Positions 1 through 7,692 of a stretch of DNA of 34,104 nt are shown here, one piece after another. The stretch's first letter is position 1. Every line of letters begins with the position of its first letter. The stretch is from Kordiimonadaceae bacterium. Its GTDB lineage: Bacteria; Pseudomonadota; Alphaproteobacteria; Sphingomonadales; Emcibacteraceae. Under the pieces are notes generated by a model that had not been told where the DNA came from, searched no databases, and worked only from the letters and a program-made list of their open reading frames with translations. The stretch covers positions 1 through 34,104 of the forward strand of contig JABJKT010000110.1 in assembly GCA_018660225.1 (NCBI GenBank). The letters are read 5' to 3'. Both the position numbers and the translations under genes were made by a program.

Positions 1-2
1 GT

Positions 3-122
3 GTTAGCCGCTGGAAACACGAAGCGACATTAGAAGTCATGGAAGCAAGGCTGGCCCAGAAGCCTGAGATGATGACCATTAGAAAGTCCACGGTCGAGCA
101 TCCCTTCACCGTATCCTGCTAA
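3..122 (+). pseudogene. 3'-end remnant of an IS1182-family transposase
   Basis: The frame starting at base 3 runs into the window from the left and reads RWKHEATLEVMEARL, then MTIRKSTVEHPF, then stops at 120-122. This resembles the C-terminal part of IS1182-type DDE transposases, in which a helix with a WxHE-like start is followed by a PExMxxRxxxVEHPFG block. In intact elements the protein continues well past VEHPF (typically GTIKxWMG and onward). Here similarity ends at VEHPF, four unrelated residues follow, and the frame closes. I therefore read it as a degraded remnant. Its left part lies outside the window. The family assignment rests on motif memory, not a search. Confidence 0.6.
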
Positions 123-188
123 CACACCGACTAAAAGAACAGTTGTCACTGCCCAGTATGACCAAACTAGTTTGCTACAATATTTCAT
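113..188 (-). pseudogene. 5' fragment of an exported or membrane protein gene, cut by the IS remnant
   Basis: On the minus strand an ATG at 188-186 follows a good ribosome binding site (AAAGGAAA, about eight bases upstream). It opens a frame beginning MKYCSKLVWSYW, followed by a hydrophobic stretch VTTVLLVGVLAGY typical of a signal peptide or first membrane segment. From about base 113 the sequence is shared antisense with the transposase remnant, so the frame becomes nonsense and ends at 30-32 (52 codons in all). The fragment follows the decarboxylase in the same direction after a 73-base gap, so it was probably the next gene of that operon. The original protein cannot be named from so few residues. 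The exact junction is uncertain by several bases. Confidence 0.5.
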
Positions 189-261
189 AAATATTTCCTT
201 TCATTTTATAATAATTGAAAAGCGGATGTTTGAAAGCAGTCCACATTTGTTTTAACTGGGT

Positions 262-1629
262 TCAAACGGCTTCGCGTGCTGCCAGAAAGGCCGTTTTGAT
301 CGCCACAAGACTTGCCTCTACATCAGCCTCGGTGGTAGCAACGGACGACACGCTAATTCGCATGGCAAACTGACCTTGCCAGGTTGTGGGGCCAAGCCAG
401 AGAGTACCTGTATTCTGAATTTCTTTAAGCACTAGCCGCGTCATATCTTCTGATCCTGCGGAGAATACGATTTGGTTTAAAACCACATCATTCAGGACAC
501 TCAGGCCGATATTTTTTAGACCTTCAGCGAAATGTTCGGCGTGAGTACACGACTGATCGACAATTTCCGCTATGCCCTCTTTGCCAAGGAATTTTAAAGC
601 AGCCCAGAATTCTACACCCCGCGCCCGTCGACTGAGTTCTGGTGTAAAATTATTTCCCTGACGATTTTCATCTCGCACCAAATAAGTGGCGGAGATGCCA
701 AATACATCATCGACGGCTTGCGCGTCGCGGCAGAAATAGATGGCTGATTCGTGTGGCAGGTTTAACCATTTATGTCCATCTACACTCCACGAATCCGCCA
801 ATTCCATTCCCTGGGTTAGATGTCGTTTATTTTTGCTTGCTCTTGCCCACAATCCAAAAGCCCCATCAACATGCACCCATGCACCGGCCTGCTTGGCTTT
901 TTTTGTAACAGCTTGGAAATTGTCAAACGACCCTGAATTAATATTTCCAGCCTGCACTAGGACGATAGATAAGTCATCAAGCTCTGGTAATTCATCCGGC
1001 TTGATTCTGCCTTCTTTATCCACTGCAACATATTCGATCTGATCTAGGCCGAATCCCGCGTATCCCAAAGCGGCCTTATTGGTTGGATGAATTTCCTCAC
1101 TCATGATTATTCTCATTCTTGGAGCGCCCCCCAATCCCGACCGTTTCACATCATATCCTCGTCGCCGAAGAAGCGCCGAACGGGCGGACGCGATAGATGA
1201 AAATGTCGCCATTGTCGCACCCGTTACAAACCCGAATACTGCGTCTCGAGGCAAATCCAGAAGTTCCAACATCCATCGACCAGCAATATCCTCCAAATCC
1301 CCAGCGATCGGTGACAAAACCCACGTACCGGCATTCTGGTCCCATGTTGTTGCAAGCCAATTGGCAGCGACTGCGACCGGTAAGGCACCGCCTACCACAA
1401 ATCCATAAAAGCGTCCGCCGGTGGTTGCGACCGTATTTGGCGATCCTGCTTCATGGAGCTGCTGAATAACAGCAGAAGCATTTTGCCCGAATTTAGGCAT
1501 TGGCTCCTTAAATGTCTTTAAGGCTTGTAAAGTTTCACTAGAAGGTATGATTGGTCGGGAATTGAGGTTGTCCATATAGTCACGGCTGGCACGGTAAGCA
1601 ACTTCAAAGACATTTTCTGTTTGTGGCAT
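262..1629 (-). CDS. Group II pyridoxal-5'-phosphate-dependent decarboxylase
   Basis: The 455-residue product belongs to the aromatic-amino-acid/glutamate/histidine decarboxylase group of fold-type I PLP enzymes, which remove CO2 from an amino acid to give an amine. Visible landmarks are the cofactor-stacking His in EEIHPTNKAA (about H181), the pyridine-nitrogen Asp in HVDGAFG (about D255), and the Schiff-base Lys in SVDGHKWLN (about K287). Length fits the family. The start follows AAAGGAG with an eight-base spacer. A truncated exported-protein gene follows in the same direction, and a truncated regulator-like gene is divergent 110 bases away. The substrate cannot be decided from the sequence. 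Aromatic amino acids are only one possibility. Confidence 0.85.
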   Translation of the reverse strand: MPQTENVFEVAYRASRDYMDNLNSRPIIPSSETLQALKTFKEPMPKFGQNASAVIQQLHEAGSPNTVATTGGRFYGFVVGGALPVAVAANWLATTWDQNAGTWVLSPIAGDLEDIAGRWMLELLDLPRDAVFGFVTGATMATFSSIASARSALLRRRGYDVKRSGLGGAPRMRIIMSEEIHPTNKAALGYAGFGLDQIEYVAVDKEGRIKPDELPELDDLSIVLVQAGNINSGSFDNFQAVTKKAKQAGAWVHVDGAFGLWARASKNKRHLTQGMELADSWSVDGHKWLNLPHESAIYFCRDAQAVDDVFGISATYLVRDENRQGNNFTPELSRRARGVEFWAALKFLGKEGIAEIVDQSCTHAEHFAEGLKNIGLSVLNDVVLNQIVFSAGSEDMTRLVLKEIQNTGTLWLGPTTWQGQFAMRISVSSVATTEADVEASLVAIKTAFLAAREAV

Positions 1630-1689
1630 GATTTGTACTCCTTTTCCCAGATATTTTACGAATACTACGATATGGTTCTACACCTGAAG

Positions 1690-1716
1690 TTGACATAAAA
1701 CGTGCAATTGTTGACA
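1690..1716. promoter_or_regulatory. Two TTGACA hexamers 21 bp apart in the divergent intergenic region
   Basis: TTGACA occurs at 1690-1695 and again at 1711-1716, start to start 21 bp, about two helical turns. The region lies between the divergent decarboxylase and the FtrA-like gene. Neither copy has a convincing -10 hexamer at 16-18 bp, so they may be regulator half-sites rather than -35 elements. No experiment supports either reading. Confidence 0.25.
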
Positions 1717-1739
1717 AAATAGACTAACTTAGGGCGAAT

Positions 1740-2291
1740 ATGACTATGATTGACCAAATTTCACTAAACGGCCCACGCGTCTGTGTGATCGCCTACAACA
1801 GTTTATGCACTTTCGAATTTGGCATTGCTGTGGAAGTGTTCGGCTTGCCTCGCCCCGAATTTGGATCAGACTGGTATCAGTTCGAAGTAATTAGTGCAGA
1901 AGGCCCAGAGCTGAATGTTATGGGGGGAGTTAAACTTCAGATTGATCAGGGCCTTGATGCATTGTATATGGCTGACATTATTGTTCTGCCCGGGTGGCGC
2001 GAACCTTATGTCAACGTACCTGAACGGCTGATTAAAGGCCTTCGCAAGGCTTATGAACGAGGTGCCCGCATTGTAGCGATATGTGGCGGAGCCTATGTTT
2101 TAGCTGCAACAGGCCTTCTCAAAGGACGGCGAGCAACCACCCATTGGCGTTTCCTGCACCACTTTGTTAAGGAGTTCCCAGATGTGGATCTGGACAATGC
2201 CCCTCTCTTTTGTGAGGAAAGTCGTCTTTATACTTCAGCCGGCAGCGCCGCCGGCATTGACCTTTGCTTGCATGTGGTGCAGCAGGGTTAA
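1740..2291 (+). pseudogene. GlxA/FtrA-type regulator, N-terminal DJ-1/PfpI domain only, AraC HTH lost
   Basis: The 183 residues match the amidase-like DJ-1/PfpI half of FtrA/GlxA transcriptional regulators: TFEFGIAVEVFGLPRPE near residues 24-40, VLPGWREP near 82-89, the nucleophile-elbow ICGGAYVLAATGLL (Cys115), RRATTHW near 130-136, and TSAGSAAGIDLCLHVV near 165-180. Family members normally run on for well over 100 residues with two AraC-type helix-turn-helix motifs. Here a TAA follows at 2289, and no helix-turn-helix coding is visible in any frame before the next gene. The start is supported by AGGG five bases upstream. It is either a pseudogene or a stand-alone ligand-binding domain. The divergent decarboxylase is the obvious former target. 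Confidence 0.7.
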
Positions 2292-2431
2292 TTTCTTTTA
2301 TAAATCTGTGCTTATCAAAATATGCGCAAGGGTAGGTTGAATTTTATCTAATGGTAATCAAATCTTCAGTGGCGTGGGCTATACTTAAGGCTTAGTAGAT
2401 AAAGTATAGTAAATTAGTATGAGTATAAAAA

Positions 2432-2854
2432 ATGAATAATAATAAACAAGATTTAATAGACGATGTTCGTATTCTCGTAATTGATGATCAGTCAACAATG
2501 AGAAAAATTGTAAGTCAGCTCCTTTTCCAAATCGGTAAATTTAATATCTCTGAAGCTTCAAACGGATTACAGGCAATGAAATTGCTCAATAATCCTGGCC
2601 GTAGTAAAAGGCCTGATGTTATCATTAGCGATCTGCATATGGACGGCATGGACGGGATTGAACTGTGTAATAAAATTCGTCTCTCAAAAATACCGGGCGT
2701 GCGGGATATTCCCGTTCTAATGCTAACCGGTGAAAGTGATGATTTTATTCTTAAAGTATCAAAACAGGTCGGTGTTTTTAAAATCCTCTCAAAACCAATC
2801 GGCGCACCTGAGTTAAAGAAACATATCTCCTCAGCGCTCGGCTATCAGATATAA
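2432..2854 (+). CDS. Single-domain response regulator (CheY-like receiver)
   Basis: The 140 residues form one receiver domain and no output domain. The acidic pair is D18-D19 (VIDDQ), the phospho-acceptor is D67 (ISDLHMDGMDG), the switch Thr is T99 (MLTGES), and the conserved Lys is K121 (LSKPIG). It probably receives phosphate from a histidine kinase encoded elsewhere and acts through protein contact. It is a different branch from the canonical CheY at 19903-20289: the loop after the third strand has extra residues and the N-terminus is longer. The ribosome binding site is weak (GAG about 11 bases upstream). A small membrane protein gene follows after 66 bases. The partner is unknown. Confidence 0.8.
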   Translation: MNNNKQDLIDDVRILVIDDQSTMRKIVSQLLFQIGKFNISEASNGLQAMKLLNNPGRSKRPDVIISDLHMDGMDGIELCNKIRLSKIPGVRDIPVLMLTGESDDFILKVSKQVGVFKILSKPIGAPELKKHISSALGYQI

Positions 2855-2920
2855 GCTGGAGCATTTCAAAAGTTTAGTATAGTCTGGCAAATTATTATTA
2901 AACAAAGCCTGGATGCCAGA

Positions 2921-3220
2921 ATGATCATTATCGTTATTGCTATATTTTTTACGCTCGGCGTTATTGTCAATAGTTATAAGCATATTGATCAAGGTGAGGT
3001 GAGCAGATCTGATTTAATGAAAGCGCTTATCCCGGCGGCGATTGCGGTTATCTGCCTTAGCCTCAGGGTAAGCTATTTTGCCCTTCCCGAAGAAGCAATG
3101 GTCAGTACGGAATATTTAAATTACCGCAAAGCTCTACTTGGGGTGTTTCTGGCTTTAATGGGTTATATTCTGCGCTCGGCCATATATGGCTCAGTTTATA
3201 TATACCGTAAAAAGGCTTAA
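2921..3220 (+). CDS. Small three-helix membrane protein of unknown function
   Basis: I do not recognise this 99-residue protein. It has a hydrophobic N-terminal segment (IIIVIAIFFTLGVIV), a second around residues 35-50 (LIPAAIAVICLSLRV), and a third around 68-85 (ALLGVFLALMGYILRSAI), with a lysine-ending tail. GGAT six bases upstream of the ATG is a modest ribosome binding site. It follows the response regulator in the same direction, so the two may be co-transcribed. Its stop codon overlaps the stop of ccoS on the other strand by three bases. Inner-membrane location is inferred from hydrophobicity alone. Confidence 0.6.
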   Translation: MIIIVIAIFFTLGVIVNSYKHIDQGEVSRSDLMKALIPAAIAVICLSLRVSYFALPEEAMVSTEYLNYRKALLGVFLALMGYILRSAIYGSVYIYRKKA

Positions 3221-3390
3221 TCCTCTTTTTTCTTCTGCTCTTTTTCGATGTCGTCTTCTTCGAACAGGGCGCGGTATGATATGCCTTCGATGTCGTCATA
3301 TTGTCCGGCTCGAAGCGTCCACATAAAAGCGACAAGGCCAACAAGGCCTAAAAAGAGTGCTGCTGGAATTAATAATATCAGAATATCCAT
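3217..3390 (-). CDS. ccoS: cbb3-type cytochrome oxidase assembly protein CcoS
   Basis: The 57-residue product starts MDILILLIPAALFLGLVGLV and continues with FMWTLRAGQYDDIEG, then an acidic and lysine-rich tail. One N-terminal membrane helix followed by an aromatic residue, then GQYDDxEG, is the hallmark of CcoS/FixS. CcoS is needed to insert cofactors into cbb3 oxidase. It is the last gene of the ccoGHIS set, nine bases after ccoI. It converges on the small membrane protein gene with overlapping stop codons at 3217-3220. Size and position match the family, so confidence is high despite the short length. Confidence 0.9.
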   Translation of the reverse strand: MDILILLIPAALFLGLVGLVAFMWTLRAGQYDDIEGISYRALFEEDDIEKEQKKKED

Positions 3391-3399
3391 AATCTGACC

Positions 3400-5595
3400 T
3401 TAAGCATCGTGGCTTTTATATAATTTTTCAAAGTTAAGCCGTAAGGCATTTCCGGTAACAACAATCGACGACATTGACATGGCAATGGCGGCAATAAGCG
3501 GCGTTAACATTCCTGCTGCAGCAAAAGGAACGGCAATAATATTATAAATGGCGGCCAGGGCAAAATTGGTAAAGACCAGTTGACGGCTGCTAACAGAAAC
3601 CTGATAGGCGCGAACGATGGTGTCGAGTTTTTGTGACTGGAATATAAAATCGGCCGCGTTTTGGCTAATCTCAGCAGCCGATGAAGGGGAAATGGATACA
3701 TCGGCAGCACTCAGGGCAGGAGCATCATTAATGCCGTCACCAACCATCAGTATTTTATCACCGTTATCTTTCATTCTTTCAATAATTTCGATCTTATCCT
3801 GTGGTTTGCAGCTATGCTTATAGCGGCTTATACCAAGCTCTTCTGCGGCTTCTTCAACCACATCTTTGCGGTCACCGGATAAAAGGATTACTTTCATCTT
3901 CCGGCGAATGAACCACTGCACCACATCATGAGCGTCACTGCGCATGCGGTCTTTAAAACAAAACAGCACCGGTGTGGCTCCCTTTGCTTTAAGCCATAAT
4001 TCACTGTAACGGTTATTGGGCAGGTAATTGGCATTAATGCCGCACCATTCACGGTTACCGAGGCGCACTTCAAGACCGTTTATAGTTGCTTCAAGTCCCA
4101 TGCCCGGCTCTTCGCGAATTTCGCTTGTTGTTGCAATTGTCGGAAGATCACGGTCATGACAAGCAACGATCAGCGCGCGGCACAGCGGATGGCTTGATGT
4201 TTTGGCAACACTTGCCGCCAGTTCAAGATTAAAATCCGATACGGTCTCATCATCGCCGTTGGCAAGTTCGGGCTGACCCAGCGTTAAGGTACCCGTTTTA
4301 TCAAATATTACCGTATCAATTTCGGCGAGCCGCTCCAGTCCGTCTGCTGCCTTAACCAGTATGCCTGCTTTAAATAGTCTGCTTGACGCCACCACCTGAA
4401 CCACCGGAACCGCAAGGCCAAGCGCGCAGGGGCAGGTAATGATAAGCACGGCAATGGCATTAATCAGTGATAGCTCCCAGCCAATATTAGATAGCACCAG
4501 CCAGCCAAGGAAGGTTGCTGCTGCAAGAAAGTGAACGAGCGGGGCATAAATTTGCGCGGCTCTGTCAGCCAGCTTTACATATTTAGCACGTCCTTGTTCG
4601 GCGGTTTCCATAAGAACGATAATTTCATCAAGCAACGTATTACCAGTTGTTGCTGTAATTTCAATCGATAAAGTGCCGTTCAGGTTTATTGTGCCTGCAT
4701 AAACAATATCGTCTGTCTTCGTTTTTTGCGGAATTGTTTCACCGGTAACGATACTTGTATCAATGTCTGATACGCCGCTGACCACTTTTCCATCAATGGG
4801 AATTTTATCTCCGGCAATAACCTGAATAATCTGGCCCGGCACCAGCATTTCGACGGCCACATCCTCTGTGGTTCCATCGTCATGGAGCAGGCTTGCTTTG
4901 GAGACTTTATAGCTCATTAAATTATGAGCAACGCTTCTCGCGTGACTGCGCATTTTTTGATCAAGATATCTTCCAATAAGCAAGAAGAACAGCAACATCA
5001 CCACAGCGTCATAATATGTCTGGTCACTTTGAATAATTGTTTCAAATAAACTCATGGCACACGTGAGAATAACCGCAAGCGAAATTGGCACGTCCATGTT
5101 AAGGCGCTTGCCCTTAAGCGCTGCCAAAGCTGACCTGAAGAATGGTTGCCCGGCGTAAGCCGCAGCGGGCAGAACAATTGCGGCCGAAACCCAGTGCATA
5201 AGGCTTCTTGTGCTTTCATTCATGTCGCTGCCGCCCCAGACCGCAACAGAAAGCAGCATAACATTGGCCGCCGCAAAGCCGGAAACAGCCATTGCCCGTA
5301 GCAGGGATTTACTTACTCTATCTTCCTCTGCAGAAATGTTGGCATTTTTAAAAGGAAAGGCTTTAAAGCCAATGTTATCAAGCGCAGTAATGATCTCTTC
5401 TGATCTCGCAAGTGCGTTATCAGTTTCTTGGCTCCATTCAACGGCGAGCCTTTGGGTGCTAAGATTTACACGGGCGTTTTTTATTTTTTTATTTTCCGCC
5501 AACGTACCTTCGATTTCTCGAATGCATTTGGGGCAATGTAACCCTTCAACAACAAAATGTTCAATTTTAAACACTTCCTGTGATGCTTGATGCAT
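3400..5595 (-). CDS. ccoI: Copper-translocating P1B-type ATPase CcoI/FixI
   Basis: The 731-residue protein has the full heavy-metal ATPase layout. An HMA domain carries the metal-binding GLHCPKC (C21, C24). The actuator motif TGE lies near 284-286, and the intramembrane CPC near 388-390 within TCPCALGLA. The phosphorylation motif DKTGT lies at about 432-436, SSHPL near 467-471, and GDGINDAP near 619-626. Position inside ccoGHIS identifies it as the CcoI type, which exports copper to the periplasmic side for the CuB centre of cbb3 oxidase rather than for copper resistance. It lies nine bases downstream of ccoH and nine upstream of ccoS. Confidence 0.95.
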   Translation of the reverse strand: MHQASQEVFKIEHFVVEGLHCPKCIREIEGTLAENKKIKNARVNLSTQRLAVEWSQETDNALARSEEIITALDNIGFKAFPFKNANISAEEDRVSKSLLRAMAVSGFAAANVMLLSVAVWGGSDMNESTRSLMHWVSAAIVLPAAAYAGQPFFRSALAALKGKRLNMDVPISLAVILTCAMSLFETIIQSDQTYYDAVVMLLFFLLIGRYLDQKMRSHARSVAHNLMSYKVSKASLLHDDGTTEDVAVEMLVPGQIIQVIAGDKIPIDGKVVSGVSDIDTSIVTGETIPQKTKTDDIVYAGTINLNGTLSIEITATTGNTLLDEIIVLMETAEQGRAKYVKLADRAAQIYAPLVHFLAAATFLGWLVLSNIGWELSLINAIAVLIITCPCALGLAVPVVQVVASSRLFKAGILVKAADGLERLAEIDTVIFDKTGTLTLGQPELANGDDETVSDFNLELAASVAKTSSHPLCRALIVACHDRDLPTIATTSEIREEPGMGLEATINGLEVRLGNREWCGINANYLPNNRYSELWLKAKGATPVLFCFKDRMRSDAHDVVQWFIRRKMKVILLSGDRKDVVEEAAEELGISRYKHSCKPQDKIEIIERMKDNGDKILMVGDGINDAPALSAADVSISPSSAAEISQNAADFIFQSQKLDTIVRAYQVSVSSRQLVFTNFALAAIYNIIAVPFAAAGMLTPLIAAIAMSMSSIVVTGNALRLNFEKLYKSHDA

Positions 5596-5604
5596 TAGAT
5601 TTCC

Positions 5605-6093
5605 TTACTTTACTAATATCCAATCTTCTAGCTTATAAATAAGGTTATTTTGAGGTTTCACAACAATAAAAACATCCCATTGCCCAATAAGGGGTAATTT
5701 AACCGGTGCCCCGTATAGTCCATTTCCATTGTGACTAAGGGTAATCTCTTGATCAAAACCTTCCTGAACGGCTCTAACGAAAGTCGCCGTTACGTCTATT
5801 GGCGGCAAACTTTCTACCGGGCGATTAATTGTTACTTCAAGCCTACCTTCAGTAAATTCCGGTTTTCCTGAAATTGAAATTTCCCATCCAGATTGTTGCT
5901 GTGCGGCAGCATTACTTAATTCCTGATTGTAATTAAGGCCTTTCACATAGGCATCATCAGTTGTTAGTCCTGTCCATGTGTTAAGGGCAAAATATGCCAT
6001 TATGCCGTTGGCAGCAAAAACAACCAGAAAGAATCCGACAAACCAAGCAAGGATTCTTTTTCCTGTATATTCTTTTGAATTAGATGCCATCAT
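5605..6093 (-). CDS. ccoH: cbb3 oxidase assembly protein CcoH/FixH
   Basis: The 162-residue protein has one membrane helix near residues 13-34 (ILAWFVGFFLVVFAANGIMA), followed by TGLTTDDAYVKGLNYNQEL. The GL-T-DAYxKGLNYN signature is diagnostic of FixH. The rest is a predicted periplasmic beta-rich domain. CcoH takes part in late assembly and stability of cbb3 oxidase. The start ATG overlaps the ccoG stop in an ATGA arrangement (6090-6093), which indicates translational coupling. Confidence 0.9.
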   Translation of the reverse strand: MMASNSKEYTGKRILAWFVGFFLVVFAANGIMAYFALNTWTGLTTDDAYVKGLNYNQELSNAAAQQQSGWEISISGKPEFTEGRLEVTINRPVESLPPIDVTATFVRAVQEGFDQEITLSHNGNGLYGAPVKLPLIGQWDVFIVVKPQNNLIYKLEDWILVK

Positions 6094-7595
6094 TTTGGTC
6101 CTTTAAATGTCGTCATTTGAATATCCTGCGCCGTGCCTTCAAGTTCGCTGGTGGTAAATGTAATTTCTGTACTATCGCCTTGAAGGTCATTTTTAGGAGC
6201 TGCGATAAAGAGCTTAATGGATCTAAGCTTATCCCGCCCTACAATAATTATCGGTGCCCCGCTTTCATTATAGTCGTTTATTCCTTCTGCACTAATTTCA
6301 GAATTATTAATACCATTAATGCCAATAGAATATTTCTTCTCTTCCTCAGATTTGTTCATAATTTTTATGGTGTAACCATTTCTTATGTCGCCATTTGATA
6401 ATTGAACAAATAATGGGTTTCGGTCCCGCAGAATATTGACATCAATTTCTGATCTGTTCATGAGAGCGTATAGCATTACCGTACTAACAATCAGAAGAAT
6501 AGCACTATAGATAACTGTACGGGGCCTTATGATGCGGAATATGTTTTTCCCACCGTCTTTACGTCGCTCAAAATTTTTGAGACTGTCATAAGCTATGAGC
6601 CCCTCAGGCCTTCCGATTTTATTCATGATGTTGTTACAGGCATCAATGCAAAGCGAGCATTGAATACATTCAAGCTGCAAGCCTTCGCGAATATCGATCC
6701 CCATCGGGCATACGACCATACACTGTCTACACTGTACGCAGTCGCCACGACCATCCCAGGTTTCATCCTTTTTATGAGGCCCGCGCGGCTCCCCTCTATC
6801 ATAACGGTACATCACCGCGAGCGATTCTTCATCCATCATGACCGCCTGAATGCGTGGCCACGGGCACATATATGTGCAAACCTGTTCACGGGCAATACCA
6901 CCAAAGACATAAGTGAATGCCGCGAGCAGGCCGATCCACAAATAAGCATCAAAAGAGGCGGTATTTGTTATGAGCTGGTTAACGAGGGTCGGCGCGTCCG
7001 AGAAATAAAACACCCATGCCCCGCCAGTGATTAAGGCAATAATGATCCAGACGGTGTGCTTGGCTAAACGTTTAAATAATTTATCAAAGGTCCATTTGCT
7101 TTTATCGAGCTTGATACGGGCGTTTCTTTCTCCTTCAAAGAAACGCTCAACAACCAGAAATAAATCTGTCCAGATTGTTTGCGGGCAGGAATAGCCGCAC
7201 CACATACGTCCTGCCGTTGATGTAACAAGAAATAAAGCGATCCCGCCCATAATCATCAGGCCAGTGACATAATAAACTTCCTGCGGCCATATTTCGATGA
7301 CGAAGAAATAAAAACGCCCACCTGCAATATCAATGAGAATGGCCTGATCTGGCATCCCTTCGCCGCGGTCCCATCTGATCCATGGGGCCAGATAATAAAT
7401 TCCAAGAGTAAAAACCATCATGAACCATTTTAAGGTTCTGAATTTCCCTTTTGTACGCTGCGGATGAATTTTCTTTCGTGGCGCATAAAGTGAGCGGTCA
7501 GCCGCTTTATTAACAGCTTCAACTTTTGCACGTTCAATTTTCTGATGGCTGGCATCAGAAGGGGGAGTTTTGGCATTTTTTTTATCGTCTGCCAT
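6090..7595 (-). CDS. ccoG: cbb3 oxidase accessory protein CcoG/FixG/RdxA, membrane Fe-S protein
   Basis: The 501-residue protein has several membrane helices, with WCGYSCPQTIW near 132-142 and REQVCTYMCPWPRIQ near 236-250. Two ferredoxin-type 4Fe-4S motifs follow: cysteines at about 286, 289, 292 and 296, and at about 310, 313, 316 and 320. After a further helix near 360-375 comes the C-terminal immunoglobulin-like FixG domain. CcoG has been described as a copper reductase acting in cbb3 assembly. The gene begins 97 bases after ccoP, across a gap that holds a 9-bp inverted repeat, and overlaps ccoH by four bases. Confidence 0.95.
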   Translation of the reverse strand: MADDKKNAKTPPSDASHQKIERAKVEAVNKAADRSLYAPRKKIHPQRTKGKFRTLKWFMMVFTLGIYYLAPWIRWDRGEGMPDQAILIDIAGGRFYFFVIEIWPQEVYYVTGLMIMGGIALFLVTSTAGRMWCGYSCPQTIWTDLFLVVERFFEGERNARIKLDKSKWTFDKLFKRLAKHTVWIIIALITGGAWVFYFSDAPTLVNQLITNTASFDAYLWIGLLAAFTYVFGGIAREQVCTYMCPWPRIQAVMMDEESLAVMYRYDRGEPRGPHKKDETWDGRGDCVQCRQCMVVCPMGIDIREGLQLECIQCSLCIDACNNIMNKIGRPEGLIAYDSLKNFERRKDGGKNIFRIIRPRTVIYSAILLIVSTVMLYALMNRSEIDVNILRDRNPLFVQLSNGDIRNGYTIKIMNKSEEEKKYSIGINGINNSEISAEGINDYNESGAPIIIVGRDKLRSIKLFIAAPKNDLQGDSTEITFTTSELEGTAQDIQMTTFKGPK

Positions 7596-7623
7596 TTTGT
7601 TATACCCTGGTTAATTGGATAAT

Positions 7624-7662
7624 ATCATGAACCTGAGTACCTCCCAATATCGAGTTCATGAT
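7624..7662 (-). other. Intercistronic inverted repeat between ccoP and ccoG
   Basis: ATCATGAAC at 7624-7632 and GTTCATGAT at 7654-7662 are exact complements, giving a 9-bp stem with a 21-base loop. On the transcribed minus strand the loop contains GGGAGG. There is no T-run after the stem, so it does not look like an intrinsic terminator. It sits where the structural operon meets the assembly operon and could be an mRNA processing or stability element, or a protein-binding site. Confidence 0.5.
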
Positions 7663-7692
7663 TTATATCCGTTTCAGTTTGTTTGCGTAAAC

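Noticed and set aside
740-1469. Plus-strand open frames opposite the decarboxylase
   Set aside because: They are shadows of the minus-strand PLP decarboxylase, with no ribosome binding site and no protein-like motifs.
3400-5595. Copper-resistance CopA
   Set aside because: The P-type ATPase motifs fit both CopA and CcoI, but its place between ccoH and ccoS and the single HMA domain fit CcoI.
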